Below, piece after piece: positions 15,847 to 25,054 of a stretch of 35,184 nt of DNA. The position numbers were made by a program, and so were the translations under genes. The notes under the pieces are model-generated. The model was given only the letters and a program-made list of their open reading frames with translations, did not search any database and had not been told where the DNA came from. Source of the DNA: Clostridia bacterium (GTDB taxonomy: Bacteria > Bacillota > Clostridia > TANB77 > CAG-508); contig JAAWGB010000017.1 of NCBI GenBank assembly GCA_022795075.1, forward strand, positions 1 to 35,184. Reading direction: 5' to 3'. Each line of letters starts with the position of its first letter. The stretch's first letter is position 1.

Positions 15847-17673
15847 ATGCCAGGAGGACCAATGGGAAATGGACCAATGAATCATGCAGATACAACACCA
15901 AAAGCCAAAAACTTTAAACATACAGCTAGCAAGCTAATACGAAATTATTTAGGAAAATATAGAATTGCTTTAATTGTTGTATTCATATTTGCAATTGGAA
16001 GTACCATATTTACAATTGTAGGACCTAAAATTTTAGGAAATGCTACAACAGAAATATTTAATGGATTAATTAGTAAAATATCAGGTGGTAATGGAATTAA
16101 TTTTGGAAAAATTGGAGAAATTGCGATTACCTTATTAATTTTATATTTAATTAGTGCCTTATTCTCCTTTATACAAAATTTTACGATGACAGATATTTCA
16201 CAAAAATTAACCTTGAAACTTAGAAATGATATTATTCGAAAAATAGACAAATTGCCAATGAAATATTTTGACACCAAAACCAATGGAGAAGTGTTATCAA
16301 TTATCACCAATGATATTGATACTTTAAGTTTTAACTTAAGTCAAAGTGTCACACAAATTATTACATCTATTTGTACCATTATTGGAATTTTAATTATGAT
16401 GTTTTCTATTAGTTGGCAAATGACATTAATTTCTTTAGTAATTTTGCCAATTGCTGGTATATTAGTAAAAAATATTGTAGGCAAATCACAAAAATATTTT
16501 GAAAGACAACAAGCCTATCTTGCTGATGTAAATGGTCAAGTAGAAGAAATTTATGGTGGACTAAATATTGTAAAAGCCTTTAACGCAGAAGAAAAAGTAA
16601 CCAAAGAATTTGAAAAAGCAAATCATCAATTATATCACTCAGGTTGGAAATCACAATTCTTATCAGGATTGATGTTCCCTGTTATGAATTTTATTTCCAA
16701 TGTTGGTTATGTAGGAGTGGCAGTTGCAGGAGGTTATTTGGCCATTAATGGAACCATTACAGTTGGAAATATACAAAGTTTTATTCAATATAATAAGCAA
16801 TTCACCCAGCCAATTAATCAAATTGCACAAATATCATCTATGTTACAAGCTATGATAGCAGCAGCAGAAAGAATTTTTGAATTTCTAGAAGAAGCAGAAG
16901 AAATAGATACACATAAAGAAAATATAGATACCAAAAATTTAAAAGGAAATGTAACATTTGAACATGTAAAATTTGGATATAATATAGAAACCACTATTAT
17001 CAATGACTTTAATGCACAAGTAAAAGAAGGGCAAAAAATTGCCATTGTAGGACCAACAGGAGCAGGAAAAACAACTATGGTTAAATTATTGATGAGATTT
17101 TATGATGTTGTAGAAGGGGCAATTTTAGTAGATGGTCATAATATCAAAGATTTTGACAGAGGGGAACTTCGTAAAATGTTTGGTATGGTGCTACAAGATA
17201 CATGGCTATTTGGTGGAACGGTAAAAGATAATATCAAATATGGAAAAGAAGATGCTACTGATGACCAAGTAATTGAAGCTGCTAAAGCAGCACATGTACA
17301 TCATTTTATAAAAACCTTGTCACAAGGTTATCAATCTATGATTAATGAGGAGTCAACTAATATATCTGCTGGTCAAAAACAATTAATGACAATTGCTAGA
17401 GTTATTTTAGCAGATCCTAAGATTTTAATTTTAGATGAGGCAACCAGCTCAATTGATACAAGAACAGAGATACAAATTCAGTCTGCAATGGACAATTTAA
17501 TGAAAGGAAGAACCAGTTTTATTATTGCTCATAGATTGTCTACTATTAAAAATGCTGATTTAATTTTGGTTATGAATCATGGTGATATTGTAGAACAAGG
17601 AACACATGAAGAATTACTAAGTAAAAATGGCTTTTATACAGAACTTTATAATAGTCAATTTGACGAGTCTTGA
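15847..17673 (+). CDS. ABC exporter subunit with consensus ATPase site
   Basis: Partner of the preceding subunit. It has a ~330-residue transmembrane domain with six predicted helices, then an ATPase domain with Walker A GPTGAGKTT (402-410), signature ISAGQKQ (near 507) and Walker B ILILDEATSS, where Asp530 is followed by the catalytic Glu531. One complete and one degenerate site is the known design of heterodimeric exporters. The N-terminus MPGGPMGNGPMNHAD is a Gly/Pro/Met-rich extension seen in homologues. The SD GGAGG lies inside the end of the upstream gene. The substrate (drug, lipid or peptide) cannot be told from sequence. Confidence 0.94.
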   Translation: MPGGPMGNGPMNHADTTPKAKNFKHTASKLIRNYLGKYRIALIVVFIFAIGSTIFTIVGPKILGNATTEIFNGLISKISGGNGINFGKIGEIAITLLILYLISALFSFIQNFTMTDISQKLTLKLRNDIIRKIDKLPMKYFDTKTNGEVLSIITNDIDTLSFNLSQSVTQIITSICTIIGILIMMFSISWQMTLISLVILPIAGILVKNIVGKSQKYFERQQAYLADVNGQVEEIYGGLNIVKAFNAEEKVTKEFEKANHQLYHSGWKSQFLSGLMFPVMNFISNVGYVGVAVAGGYLAINGTITVGNIQSFIQYNKQFTQPINQIAQISSMLQAMIAAAERIFEFLEEAEEIDTHKENIDTKNLKGNVTFEHVKFGYNIETTIINDFNAQVKEGQKIAIVGPTGAGKTTMVKLLMRFYDVVEGAILVDGHNIKDFDRGELRKMFGMVLQDTWLFGGTVKDNIKYGKEDATDDQVIEAAKAAHVHHFIKTLSQGYQSMINEESTNISAGQKQLMTIARVILADPKILILDEATSSIDTRTEIQIQSAMDNLMKGRTSFIIAHRLSTIKNADLILVMNHGDIVEQGTHEELLSKNGFYTELYNSQFDES

Positions 17674-17738
17674 AGGACGAAAAATGAAAGTACAAGATAA
17701 TATATTTTAAAGGTAGGAGAGATATAAGAGCATAAAGG

Positions 17739-18317
17739 ATGGAAGAAAAACTAAACAAATTATATAATGACTGTATAAAAGAATTGGAAACAATAGGAAT
17801 TAGTATCTTAAATAATGAACAGATAGGAAATATTGATATTAGAATCGCAAAGAGAAATAATAAAAGATATGGATGTTGTAAACACGAAAATCCTGATAAG
17901 TCATCTGCTAGAATAAAAAGAGTGGGAAGAACAACCTATATTTCTTATGAGAGATTTAGAGAGCATCATATTGAAATTAGTAAATGGGTTATGGATTTAG
18001 AAGATAATATTATAAAAAATACAATAATTCATGAGCTTATACATTGTTTTCCAAGATGTAATAATCATGGGAAATTGTTCAAACAATATGCAGAATTTAT
18101 AAATAAAAAATTGAATTACAATATTCAAACAGTAGGAAATAAAAAAGAAGATTATGAAAAGAGTAATTTAGAATATGTAGAAAATCAAAATAATTATAAA
18201 TATAAAATTATATGCGAAAAATGTGGATTAATTATATATAGACAAAGATTAAAAAAAAATCTAATAAAGAAGTATCGTTGTGGTAAATGTGGAGGAAAGT
18301 TAAAATTGAACAGTTAA
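17739..18317 (+). CDS. SprT-like zinc metallopeptidase-family protein
   Basis: The 192-aa protein carries HELIH (98-102) inside IIHELIHCFPRCNNHG, which gives the zinc-binding HExxH and a third His, as in SprT/Spartan proteins. The C-terminus has two CxxC pairs (CEKCG and CGKCGG) forming a zinc ribbon, also typical of SprT. Eukaryotic relatives digest proteins crosslinked to DNA, but the bacterial role is poorly known. The start lies downstream of GGTAGGAGAG, at a distance of about 20 nt, so initiation may be weak. The gene follows the ABC exporter with a 65-bp gap. Confidence 0.85.
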   Translation: MEEKLNKLYNDCIKELETIGISILNNEQIGNIDIRIAKRNNKRYGCCKHENPDKSSARIKRVGRTTYISYERFREHHIEISKWVMDLEDNIIKNTIIHELIHCFPRCNNHGKLFKQYAEFINKKLNYNIQTVGNKKEDYEKSNLEYVENQNNYKYKIICEKCGLIIYRQRLKKNLIKKYRCGKCGGKLKLNS

Positions 18318-18411
18318 AATGAATTATATAGCAGTTATATTATAGAGGGGAACATAGTGCTGTTAGAATCTTTGCAGAAGAAATATTATTATAATATGTG
18401 AGGGGATAGAT

Positions 18412-18858
18412 GTGAGAATAATTGAAACAAAAGAAAGAACAGAAGTACTAATCAATCAATTATTAGAAGTATGGGAAGATTCAGTAAAAGCTACACATCT
18501 ATTTTTATCAAGTGGAGAAATAGAAAACATAAAAAAATATGTACCACAAGCTATTTTGGGAGTATCACATTTAATAATTATAGAAAATGAAAGCCATCAA
18601 CCTATTGCTTTTATGGGAATAGAAGATACAAAACTTGAAATGCTATTTATTAAAAATAATGAAAGAGGAAAAGGACTAGGAAAACAGTTATTAAACTATG
18701 GTATAGAAAATTATAATGTGAATAGATTAGCAGTAAATGAGCAAAATCTAAATAGCAAAGGATTTTATGAATATATGGGATTTAAAACTTATAAAAGAAC
18801 AGAACTAGATGAACAAGGCAATCCTTATCCAATTTTATATATGAGATTGGAAAGCTAA
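18412..18858 (+). CDS. GNAT-family N-acetyltransferase
   Basis: This 148-aa cytosolic enzyme is expected to transfer acetyl from acetyl-CoA to an amine. The acetyl-CoA loop is NNERGKGLGKQLL, and the C-terminal FYEYMGFKTYKRTELDEQGNPYP is typical of the YiaC/YjdJ-like subgroup. It starts at GTG behind GAGGGGAT. The nearby ATG at 18410 is in a frame that stops at once. The substrate is unknown. The 94-nt gap upstream contains nothing I can support, apart from a short stretch that could be a remnant of coding sequence. Confidence 0.88.
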   Translation: MRIIETKERTEVLINQLLEVWEDSVKATHLFLSSGEIENIKKYVPQAILGVSHLIIIENESHQPIAFMGIEDTKLEMLFIKNNERGKGLGKQLLNYGIENYNVNRLAVNEQNLNSKGFYEYMGFKTYKRTELDEQGNPYPILYMRLES

Positions 18859-18895
18859 ATTGCAGGTATAAATCTTGAATGTTAATAAGCATTGC

Positions 18896-18924
18896 TTGTA
18901 GCAACGGACTATTCTTTATATAAT
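18896..18924 (+). promoter_or_regulatory. Candidate promoter of the XRE regulator gene
   Basis: TATAAT (18919-18924) lies 17 bp after TTGTAG (18896-18901). The -35 is weak. A small palindrome, TTGCTTGTAGCAA, overlaps it and could be an operator for the XRE protein itself. Confidence 0.4.
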
Positions 18925-18951
18925 AGTTTGTAAAGAAAGGAGTTGTTCAAA

Positions 18952-19461
18952 ATGTTAAAAGAAAACATTAAACAATTAAGAAAATTAAAAGGACTTTCAC
19001 AAGAAGAACTTGCAATAAAATTAAATGTAGTTAGGCAAACAATTTCTAAATGGGAACAAGGTTTATCTGTACCTGATGCAGAAATGTTAATATCAATATC
19101 AGAAGTCTTTGAAACACCTGTAAGCACATTGCTTGGAGAAAATATTTCTGAATCTAAAGTAGATGATTTGAAATCAATTTCTGAAAAACTGGAGATAATA
19201 AACCTACAATTATCACAAAGAAAAAATCAAAGAAGAAAAATAATTCATTGGTTACTAATTTTATTATGTGTAATCACAATAATAATTTTCATTATATTAT
19301 TTTTATTAAATGGTCCTTATCTTAATTGGGATTACACTAATCCAGAAAAAGCAGTTTTAGGAGTTGCTTTCCACTCGTTTGAATGGCTATTTGTTAGGAT
19401 AGCACCAATTATTCTTATTATATCAATTGTTGGAATTGTGTTAACTAGAAAGAAAGATTAA
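18952..19461 (+). CDS. XRE-family regulator with C-terminal membrane helices
   Basis: The 169-aa protein begins with a helix-turn-helix domain (LRKLKGLSQEELAIKLNVVRQTISKWEQGLSVPD, residues ~8-41). A linker and short coil follow (SEKLEIINLQLSQRK), then two hydrophobic segments at about 100-122 and 145-165. It is therefore likely a membrane-tethered DNA-binding protein. ATG 18952 with AGGAG at 18938-18942 is preferred over an in-frame TTG at 18943 that overlaps the SD. Its targets are unknown; autoregulation or control of neighbouring genes is possible. Confidence 0.88.
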   Translation: MLKENIKQLRKLKGLSQEELAIKLNVVRQTISKWEQGLSVPDAEMLISISEVFETPVSTLLGENISESKVDDLKSISEKLEIINLQLSQRKNQRRKIIHWLLILLCVITIIIFIILFLLNGPYLNWDYTNPEKAVLGVAFHSFEWLFVRIAPIILIISIVGIVLTRKKD

Positions 19462-19492
19462 AATTGTCTGTAGAACAAATTACATGTAACTG

Positions 19493-19529
19493 TTAGATGT
19501 AAATAAATGAGTTTACATCTAATTTTTTT
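19493..19529 (+). terminator. Terminator after the XRE regulator gene
   Basis: TTAGATGTAAA (19493-19503) pairs perfectly with TTTACATCTAA (19512-19522), followed by seven T. Confidence 0.9.
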
Positions 19530-19541
19530 GGTTGTAAAATT

Positions 19542-19619
19542 ATTAGTTCTTACTGGATTAAGAGAAGGGCATTAGAAATTCAATCGATAAATTATCATTA
19601 GGAGATTAGAACTAATCTC
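19542..19619 (+). promoter_or_regulatory. Mutually exclusive RNA hairpins upstream of the first sigma gene
   Basis: GAGATTAG (19602-19609) pairs exactly with CTAATCTC (19612-19619), followed by a weak TATATTTTTT tail. ATTAGTTCT (19542-19550) can instead pair with AGAACTAAT (19608-19616), which would break that hairpin. The arrangement resembles a terminator/antiterminator but may be chance in AT-rich DNA. Confidence 0.35.
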
Positions 19620-19704
19620 TATATTTTTTGGAAAAAAATTGTAACCTTTTTCTAATTAAACTACACTATATAAATATAAGATGTCTTATAAAGGAGTTTT
19701 AAAG

Positions 19705-20241
19705 TTGAAAGAATTGAAACAGTTAGAAGATTATTATAAAAATAATGAAATTGATATGGATAAAATAATAGAAGATTTTACACCCTATATCACTACGATA
19801 ATAAATAAAGGAACAGATCGTACAATATCTTTTGAAGATAAAGAAGAAATCTTTTCGGATACATTTTTTATAGTATGGAAGAACCAAAATAGATTAAATA
19901 TAAATGTATCATTAAATTCGTATTTAGCAGGAATAACAAGAAACTTAATAAAAGAAAAATACAGAAAATTGAAAATTTCTTATGATATTACAGACTTTGA
20001 AAATAGTTTTGTTAATAGTGTGAATATGTATGAAAATGATAGGGAATTGATTTTTGATATAGAACAAAAAATCAAAGGGCTAAAAGGCATTGATATAGAA
20101 ATAGTAAATTTATTCTATTATTTTGGTATATCAATTAAAGATATAGCAAAAAAATTAAAGATTTCTGAATTAAATGTAAAGACAAGACTATATAGAATAC
20201 GAAAGAAAATAAAGAAAGAATTAAATGGTGGAGGAATTTAG
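19705..20241 (+). CDS. ECF-like RNA polymerase sigma factor (first of two)
   Basis: A region 2 segment (FEDKEEIFSDTFFIVWKN, then LNSYLAGITRNLIKEKYRK) and a region 4 helix-turn-helix (IDIEIVNLFYYFGISIKDIAKKLKISELNVKTRLYRIRKKI) mark an extracytoplasmic-function-type sigma factor. TTG 19705 with AAGGAG at 19691-19696 is the likely start (178 aa). An ATG at 19681 would add 8 residues but has no SD. TGTAACC at 19640-19646 resembles an ECF -35, suggesting autoregulation. The gene ends 3 bp before the partner at 20245, which looks like its anti-sigma. Confidence 0.85.
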   Translation: MKELKQLEDYYKNNEIDMDKIIEDFTPYITTIINKGTDRTISFEDKEEIFSDTFFIVWKNQNRLNINVSLNSYLAGITRNLIKEKYRKLKISYDITDFENSFVNSVNMYENDRELIFDIEQKIKGLKGIDIEIVNLFYYFGISIKDIAKKLKISELNVKTRLYRIRKKIKKELNGGGI

Positions 20242-20244
20242 AAA

Positions 20245-21396
20245 ATGGAATTTGATAAAAATAAAATTAGACTTAAAATTGCTATATCAAAAATGGAAGA
20301 GGAGAATGATATAGTTATGGAAAATAAAACAAAGAATATTTTTAAAATAGTTTCTACTGCAGTTGCAGGAATCGTATTAAGTACAGGAATAGCATTTGCA
20401 GGAACTAAAATATATGAAAAAATTTGGAAAGAGCCTGAAAAAATTCAAATAGTAACAGATGTATTAACACCACAAGCACAAAAAGAAAATATCAGCGAAG
20501 AAGAAGCAAAACAAATTGCAATGAATAAATTAAAAGAAATAGGTTTCAATACCAATATTATAAAAACTGATCATTATAAAGAAATTGATTCAAATAAAAT
20601 AATGTATCGATTTATAACAGAAGATGATTATAGTATTTCAATCGATGGACAAAAAGCAACATTTTTTGAAATATGGAATATAAGTAAGAAATTAGGAGAG
20701 ATAGATAAAAAGTTTAATAAATATGGTAGTGAAAAAAAGGTAGGTTCAGAGTACGTAATGAATAAAGATAAAGCAGTAGAAGTGGCTAACAAATATTATA
20801 AATTATTTGGATTTCAAGAAGGAGAATATGAAGTAACAAAAGTTGATTGTTGGAATAGTGATGGTGATGAAAAAGCAGAAATAGGATATAAATTTACCAT
20901 AACTTATCATAAAAAATATGGAGATACTGATAACCCTTATGAATATGTTGAAATACAAATATATGCAAAAGATGAAATACTTTGGATGGTTAGGACACAA
21001 AACATACCCTATGATAATAACCCTACAGAAATTACAAAAGAACAAGCTTTGCAAATAGCACTAGAAGTAGATAAAAATGTAGAAAATAAAGAAATAACTG
21101 AAACGAAAGTAGAAAAGATGATTGTAAACATGAATGCACAAGCTTATTATAGACTAACAGATAAAGAAAAATTTTATAAAGAAATGTCTACAGTAGATTA
21201 TCCAACAGAAGAAAGAGTTTATTATCACATGGAAGATAAAATAAGAAATGCTTGGGTAGTGGTTATTACATATGTTGATGATTGGGAAGATGTTGTAACA
21301 AGATATACAAGAGGACAATTTAGTTATTTTATTGATGCAACGACTGGAGAAATTATAGGTGGTGCTACAATGGATTACACATATTCGGCTGGATAA
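20245..21396 (+). CDS. Membrane anti-sigma-like protein with PepSY-like external domain
   Basis: The 383-aa protein has a short cytosolic N-terminus (~35 residues), one membrane helix (about 36-54, IVSTAVAGIVLSTGIAFAG) and a large external region. Two to three PepSY-like units are visible (ISEEEAKQIAMNKLKEIGF, TKEQALQIALEVDKN, and the C-terminal YFIDATTGEIIGG). The layout and tight coupling to a sigma gene suggest it holds that sigma at the membrane and senses an external signal. It is clearly paralogous to the protein at 22063, e.g. GTKIYEKIWKEPE against ATKTYENIWKQPE. No zinc anti-sigma motif is seen, so the sequestering surface is not identified. Confidence 0.8.
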   Translation: MEFDKNKIRLKIAISKMEEENDIVMENKTKNIFKIVSTAVAGIVLSTGIAFAGTKIYEKIWKEPEKIQIVTDVLTPQAQKENISEEEAKQIAMNKLKEIGFNTNIIKTDHYKEIDSNKIMYRFITEDDYSISIDGQKATFFEIWNISKKLGEIDKKFNKYGSEKKVGSEYVMNKDKAVEVANKYYKLFGFQEGEYEVTKVDCWNSDGDEKAEIGYKFTITYHKKYGDTDNPYEYVEIQIYAKDEILWMVRTQNIPYDNNPTEITKEQALQIALEVDKNVENKEITETKVEKMIVNMNAQAYYRLTDKEKFYKEMSTVDYPTEERVYYHMEDKIRNAWVVVITYVDDWEDVVTRYTRGQFSYFIDATTGEIIGGATMDYTYSAG

Positions 21397-21421
21397 TTGG
21401 TACAATTTTTGAATTAATATG

Positions 21422-21456
21422 AAATAGGAATTTGAAATATAATTCTTATTTTTTTG
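21422..21456 (+). terminator. Terminator between the two sigma modules
   Basis: AAATAGGAAT pairs with ATTCTTATTT (one G-T pair) and is followed by TTTTTTG. It separates two independent transcripts. Confidence 0.7.
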
Positions 21457-21550
21457 AAAAAAATTAAAATTAATGCAAGAAAATAAATAGGATATAATAT
21501 CTAATATATGTGTCTAATGGTACCATAGATATAATTAATGGAGGAAGAAA

Positions 21551-22060
21551 GTGGAAGAGCTAGTAAATAGAGCAAAAAACAATGATAGTGATGCTTTTAC
21601 ACATTTAATATTAAATATTAAAAGAGATTTATATTACATAGCAAAAAGTGAGATTAATAATGAAAACGATATAGAAGATATTATTCAAGAAACTATGATA
21701 ATAGCATTTTTAAATATAAAAAAGCTAAAAAACAATAGTTTTTTTAAAACATGGATAATTAGAATACTGATTAATAATTGTAAAAAGTTTCATAAAAGAA
21801 AAAAGCACCAATCAATTGATGAGGATGAAACTTTAAATAAAATAGGAAGTATGGAAGTTGATTTATCAAATATAGAATTTCAAAGTTTTATTTCATTTTT
21901 AAAAGATGATGAGAGAAGAATTCTAACGCTTCATTATTATTTAGGCTATACAACTAAAGAAATCTCGAAGATGTTAAACAAAAAAGAAGGAACAATATGT
22001 AGTAAAATTTCACGAGCAAAAGTAAAAATAAAAGAAAAGTATAAAGGAGAGTTTTATTAA
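21551..22060 (+). CDS. ECF-like RNA polymerase sigma factor (second of two)
   Basis: This 169-aa sigma-70 family protein has region 2 (DIEDIIQETMIIAFLNIKKLKNNSFFKTWIIRILINNCKKF) and region 4 (LTLHYYLGYTTKEISKMLNKKEGTICSKISRAKVKIKE). It belongs to a different subtype from the sigma at 19705, closer to the SigV/SigW-like group. GTG 21551 follows GGAGGAAG. The downstream gene starts 3 bp after its stop, the same spacing as in the first module. The AT-rich upstream region has TATAAT at 21532-21537 but no clear -35. Confidence 0.88.
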   Translation: MEELVNRAKNNDSDAFTHLILNIKRDLYYIAKSEINNENDIEDIIQETMIIAFLNIKKLKNNSFFKTWIIRILINNCKKFHKRKKHQSIDEDETLNKIGSMEVDLSNIEFQSFISFLKDDERRILTLHYYLGYTTKEISKMLNKKEGTICSKISRAKVKIKEKYKGEFY

Positions 22061-22062
22061 AA

Positions 22063-23253
22063 ATGAGAGATTTAGATGAATTTTTATATAAATTTAAAGA
22101 CAATGAAAAAGCAATTCCACATTCAATTACAAATACGATTACAACATTTTCTCCAAAATCCAAAGAAAGTAGGAATTTAATTATGAAAATTAATACAATA
22201 AAAAAATCAATAATAATTGCAACAAGTTTACTTTTAGGATCTGGTATGGTATTGGCAGCAACAAAAACTTATGAGAATATATGGAAACAACCAGAAACCT
22301 ATGATTTTTCTTTTGAATTGACAGAAAATGAAAGAAAAGAGGCAATTAGTGAAGATGAAGCAAGAAAGAAAGCAATAGATTATTTAGTAAAAATAGGATT
22401 AGACAAAGAAGTTACACAATTAAGTTTAGAAAAAGATTTTTTTGATAATGAAGCGGTATGGGATATTGGATTTGAAAGTGGAACGATGACTCTTGACAGT
22501 AAAGGGAATTTTAAAAATTTAAATATTCCATCCTATACCTATGAAATCCCTTATGATTATGGTATAACAAGAGAAGAAGCAAGAAAAGTTGCAAAAGAAT
22601 TACTATTAAAATATAATCCTAATGATAATAGTAATGAATATGAATTAGTATCATTAAAGAGAAATAGTGAAGAGGATAAAGGTGCTTATATTTGGTATGC
22701 TGATTTCTATAAAAAATATGATGGATTATTAAATAGTTATGAAAAAATTTGTATTGGATGGATTCCAAAAATTAACGGTCTATACAGTTTGAGATTTGAA
22801 AATGATAAGTATGAAAATAATGAACAAATAATATCAAAAGAAGAGGCTATAAAAATAGCAATAGAAAAAGACAAAAAAGTAGAAACTAGACATAATATAA
22901 TAGCTACAGAAGCTGAAATTGGAATAGACAAAATGAATACAGAAGTGGTGTATAGAGAAAAGAATATAGAAGAGTATGAAAAAGGAACGATCAATTTTAT
23001 ACCTAGTGAAAATGGAAATACATTCGTAAAAAAAGACGATGCAACATTTTATAAAGTAGATAATCGAGTAAGAAAAGTTTGGGAAGTAACGATTTATTAT
23101 GATTATATTAAATATAAAGAAAATGGACCAGAAAGATTTGTTTACTATGTAGATGCAACTACAGGAGAAATAATTGGTGGAAATAGATTTTATGGGGCTA
23201 AAATGCAAATTAAAAATTTAATAGAAGACCCCTATAATGTTATTGAAAAATAA
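22063..23253 (+). CDS. Membrane anti-sigma-like protein (paralogue of the gene at 20245)
   Basis: At 396 aa it has a ~45-residue cytosolic N-terminus, one membrane helix (about 48-68, SIIIATSLLLGSGMVLAAT) and an external region with PepSY-like segments (ISEDEARKKAIDYLVKIGLD, TREEARKVAKELLLKYN, SKEEAIKIAIEKDKK, YYVDATTGEIIGG). The sequence after the helix and the C-terminal DATTGEIIGG are shared with the paralogue, but the external middle part has diverged. That fits different signals. AAAGGAGA lies upstream. Its pairing with the sigma at 21551 suggests an anti-sigma role (inference). Confidence 0.8.
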   Translation: MRDLDEFLYKFKDNEKAIPHSITNTITTFSPKSKESRNLIMKINTIKKSIIIATSLLLGSGMVLAATKTYENIWKQPETYDFSFELTENERKEAISEDEARKKAIDYLVKIGLDKEVTQLSLEKDFFDNEAVWDIGFESGTMTLDSKGNFKNLNIPSYTYEIPYDYGITREEARKVAKELLLKYNPNDNSNEYELVSLKRNSEEDKGAYIWYADFYKKYDGLLNSYEKICIGWIPKINGLYSLRFENDKYENNEQIISKEEAIKIAIEKDKKVETRHNIIATEAEIGIDKMNTEVVYREKNIEEYEKGTINFIPSENGNTFVKKDDATFYKVDNRVRKVWEVTIYYDYIKYKENGPERFVYYVDATTGEIIGGNRFYGAKMQIKNLIEDPYNVIEK

Positions 23254-23374
23254 CGAAAAGAGATAAAGTAATCATAATAGCAAGAAAAGGTATCATTTAT
23301 CTAACATAAAAGTGGTAAAATTTGATTTTTTGTGATAGAATAGTATCAAAATAAAAAAACAGGAGAATCAGAGT

Positions 23375-24535
23375 ATGAATCAAAATAAAGTAATGCCAGA
23401 TTACAATAATAGTATATTAAATTTAATAACATCTATCTTAAAAAAATACAAAGTAGAAACCCAGCATACCAGTTTGCCAAAAATAGATAAAATATTAAAA
23501 AAGCAATATAAAAATATTGTTCTAATGATATTAGATGGAATGGGAGAAAATATTTTAAAAAATATATCTCCAAATGGGATATTATCAAAAAACAAAATAG
23601 ATACCATAACATCTGTTTATCCTTGTACAACGACAGCAGCAATGACTACTTATTATTCAGGGAAAGCACCAATTGAAACAGGTTGGATAGCATGGACACA
23701 ATTTTTTAAAGAATATGGAAAATATATAAATGTATTGCAAGAAAGGGATTTTTGTACAGAAGAAAAGCTAGTAATAAAAAGTTTACCAATATCAGATATA
23801 ATAGGATATAAAACGATATATGAGCAAATAGAAGAACAAAATAAAGATACAAAAACTTATGAAATTATGCCAAGCTATTGTGCCAAAAAAGCGAAAATAA
23901 CAATGGTTGCCAATACTATACAAGAACTGTGTGGAAGTATCATAACATTGTGCAAAAATACGGAAGATAAATTTGTAATGGCCTATCAAGATAATCCAGA
24001 TAGTATTATTCATAAAAATGGTTGTTATTCAGAAGAAACAAGACAATTTATAGCTCAAGCAGAAAAAGAAGTAGAAAAAATGTTGCAAGAATTAAAAGAT
24101 ACCAATACTTTACTAATTATTTCAGCAGACCATGGACATCAAGATATCAATGAAACAATAGATATATTAGAATTAGATGAAATACAAGAGTGTCTAATAA
24201 TGCCACCAACATTGGAAGGAAGAATGGTCGGTTTTTTTGTAAAAGATACAAAAAGAAAAGACTTTGAAGATAGGTTTAATAAAATATTTAAAGATAAATA
24301 CATTTTATATACTAAAGAAGAAATAGTAAAAAGTAATTTATTTGGATATGGAAAAAAACATAAGAAAATAGAAGATTTTTTAGGCGATTATATAGCAATA
24401 GCTATAGCCGATACACGAATAAATTTAGAAACCTATTTATCAAGAGAAATGAAAGAGCCAAAAGAAAAGAAGTCATCACATTGTGGTTTAACAAAAAATG
24501 AAATGGAAGTTCCACTAATTGTGTTTGACGTGTAA
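23375..24535 (+). CDS. Alkaline phosphatase superfamily phosphodiesterase
   Basis: This 386-aa protein has the metal-binding layout of nucleotide pyrophosphatase/phosphodiesterase-type members. Asp54 sits in MILDGMGENI, the nucleophile Thr in the SVYPCTTTAAMTTYYSGKAP stretch (about 80-99), Asp252/His253/His255 in SADHGHQD, and a late His in SSHCGL. There is no signal peptide, so it appears cytosolic, unlike many family members. The substrate is unknown; a nucleotide or phospholipid-type phosphodiester is possible. ATG 23375 follows AGGAGAA. Confidence 0.85.
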   Translation: MNQNKVMPDYNNSILNLITSILKKYKVETQHTSLPKIDKILKKQYKNIVLMILDGMGENILKNISPNGILSKNKIDTITSVYPCTTTAAMTTYYSGKAPIETGWIAWTQFFKEYGKYINVLQERDFCTEEKLVIKSLPISDIIGYKTIYEQIEEQNKDTKTYEIMPSYCAKKAKITMVANTIQELCGSIITLCKNTEDKFVMAYQDNPDSIIHKNGCYSEETRQFIAQAEKEVEKMLQELKDTNTLLIISADHGHQDINETIDILELDEIQECLIMPPTLEGRMVGFFVKDTKRKDFEDRFNKIFKDKYILYTKEEIVKSNLFGYGKKHKKIEDFLGDYIAIAIADTRINLETYLSREMKEPKEKKSSHCGLTKNEMEVPLIVFDV

Positions 24536-24589
24536 TAATTTATTTATATAAAAATAATATCTAATATTTGCAGGGAGTAAAGATTATAT

Positions 24590-25054
24590 ATGGAAAATAC
24601 GATAATTTATTTGATTAGGCATGCAGATACAATAAAAGAAGATGGAATTAGAAATACAAATGAAGATACTCAAAACATTAATGAAAAAGAAATTTTATCA
24701 GTTGAGGGAGAAAAAAAGTCAAGAAAGTTAGCAGAGTATAAACCCTTAAGAAATATTGATGTTATATGGTCTAGTAGTTATACTAGAGCGAAAGAAACAG
24801 CCAAGTATATAGCCTATAACAACAATTTGCCAATAAATATAGATTCTAATTTAAATGAAAGAAAATTAGGAAATTTAGATGAATTATCTATAAAATTTTT
24901 ATTATTAAATTGGTGTAAAGTAAATGATAATACACAGTTAATATATAAAAACAAGATATTAGATATTGAATCTCCATGTTTAATAAAATTGATATTCAAA
25001 GAAAAGCAATTAATAAGTTTAGAACAATTAAACCTAGGAAGTGTAGTAAAATGA
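24590..25054 (+). CDS. Internally deleted histidine phosphatase, probably inactive
   Basis: The start is a normal phosphoglycerate mutase-like histidine phosphatase: YLIRHADT (catalytic His11), then WSSSYTRAKETAKYIA and LNERKLGNLDEL, up to about residue 104. Normally ~50-60 residues follow, including the second catalytic His in an SHG motif. Here DEL is joined directly to SIKFLLLNWCKVND, which is the family's region after that motif. The frame stays open, giving 154 aa instead of ~200. The second His is missing, so catalysis is unlikely. The stop overlaps the next start (ATGA), so the reading frame may survive only for translational coupling. Confidence 0.8.
   Translation: MENTIIYLIRHADTIKEDGIRNTNEDTQNINEKEILSVEGEKKSRKLAEYKPLRNIDVIWSSSYTRAKETAKYIAYNNNLPINIDSNLNERKLGNLDELSIKFLLLNWCKVNDNTQLIYKNKILDIESPCLIKLIFKEKQLISLEQLNLGSVVK

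Noticed and set aside
18318..18411. Remnant gene upstream of the GNAT gene (a frame reading AVRIFAEEILL)
   Set aside because: Too short to assign and no matching upstream sequence; may be chance.
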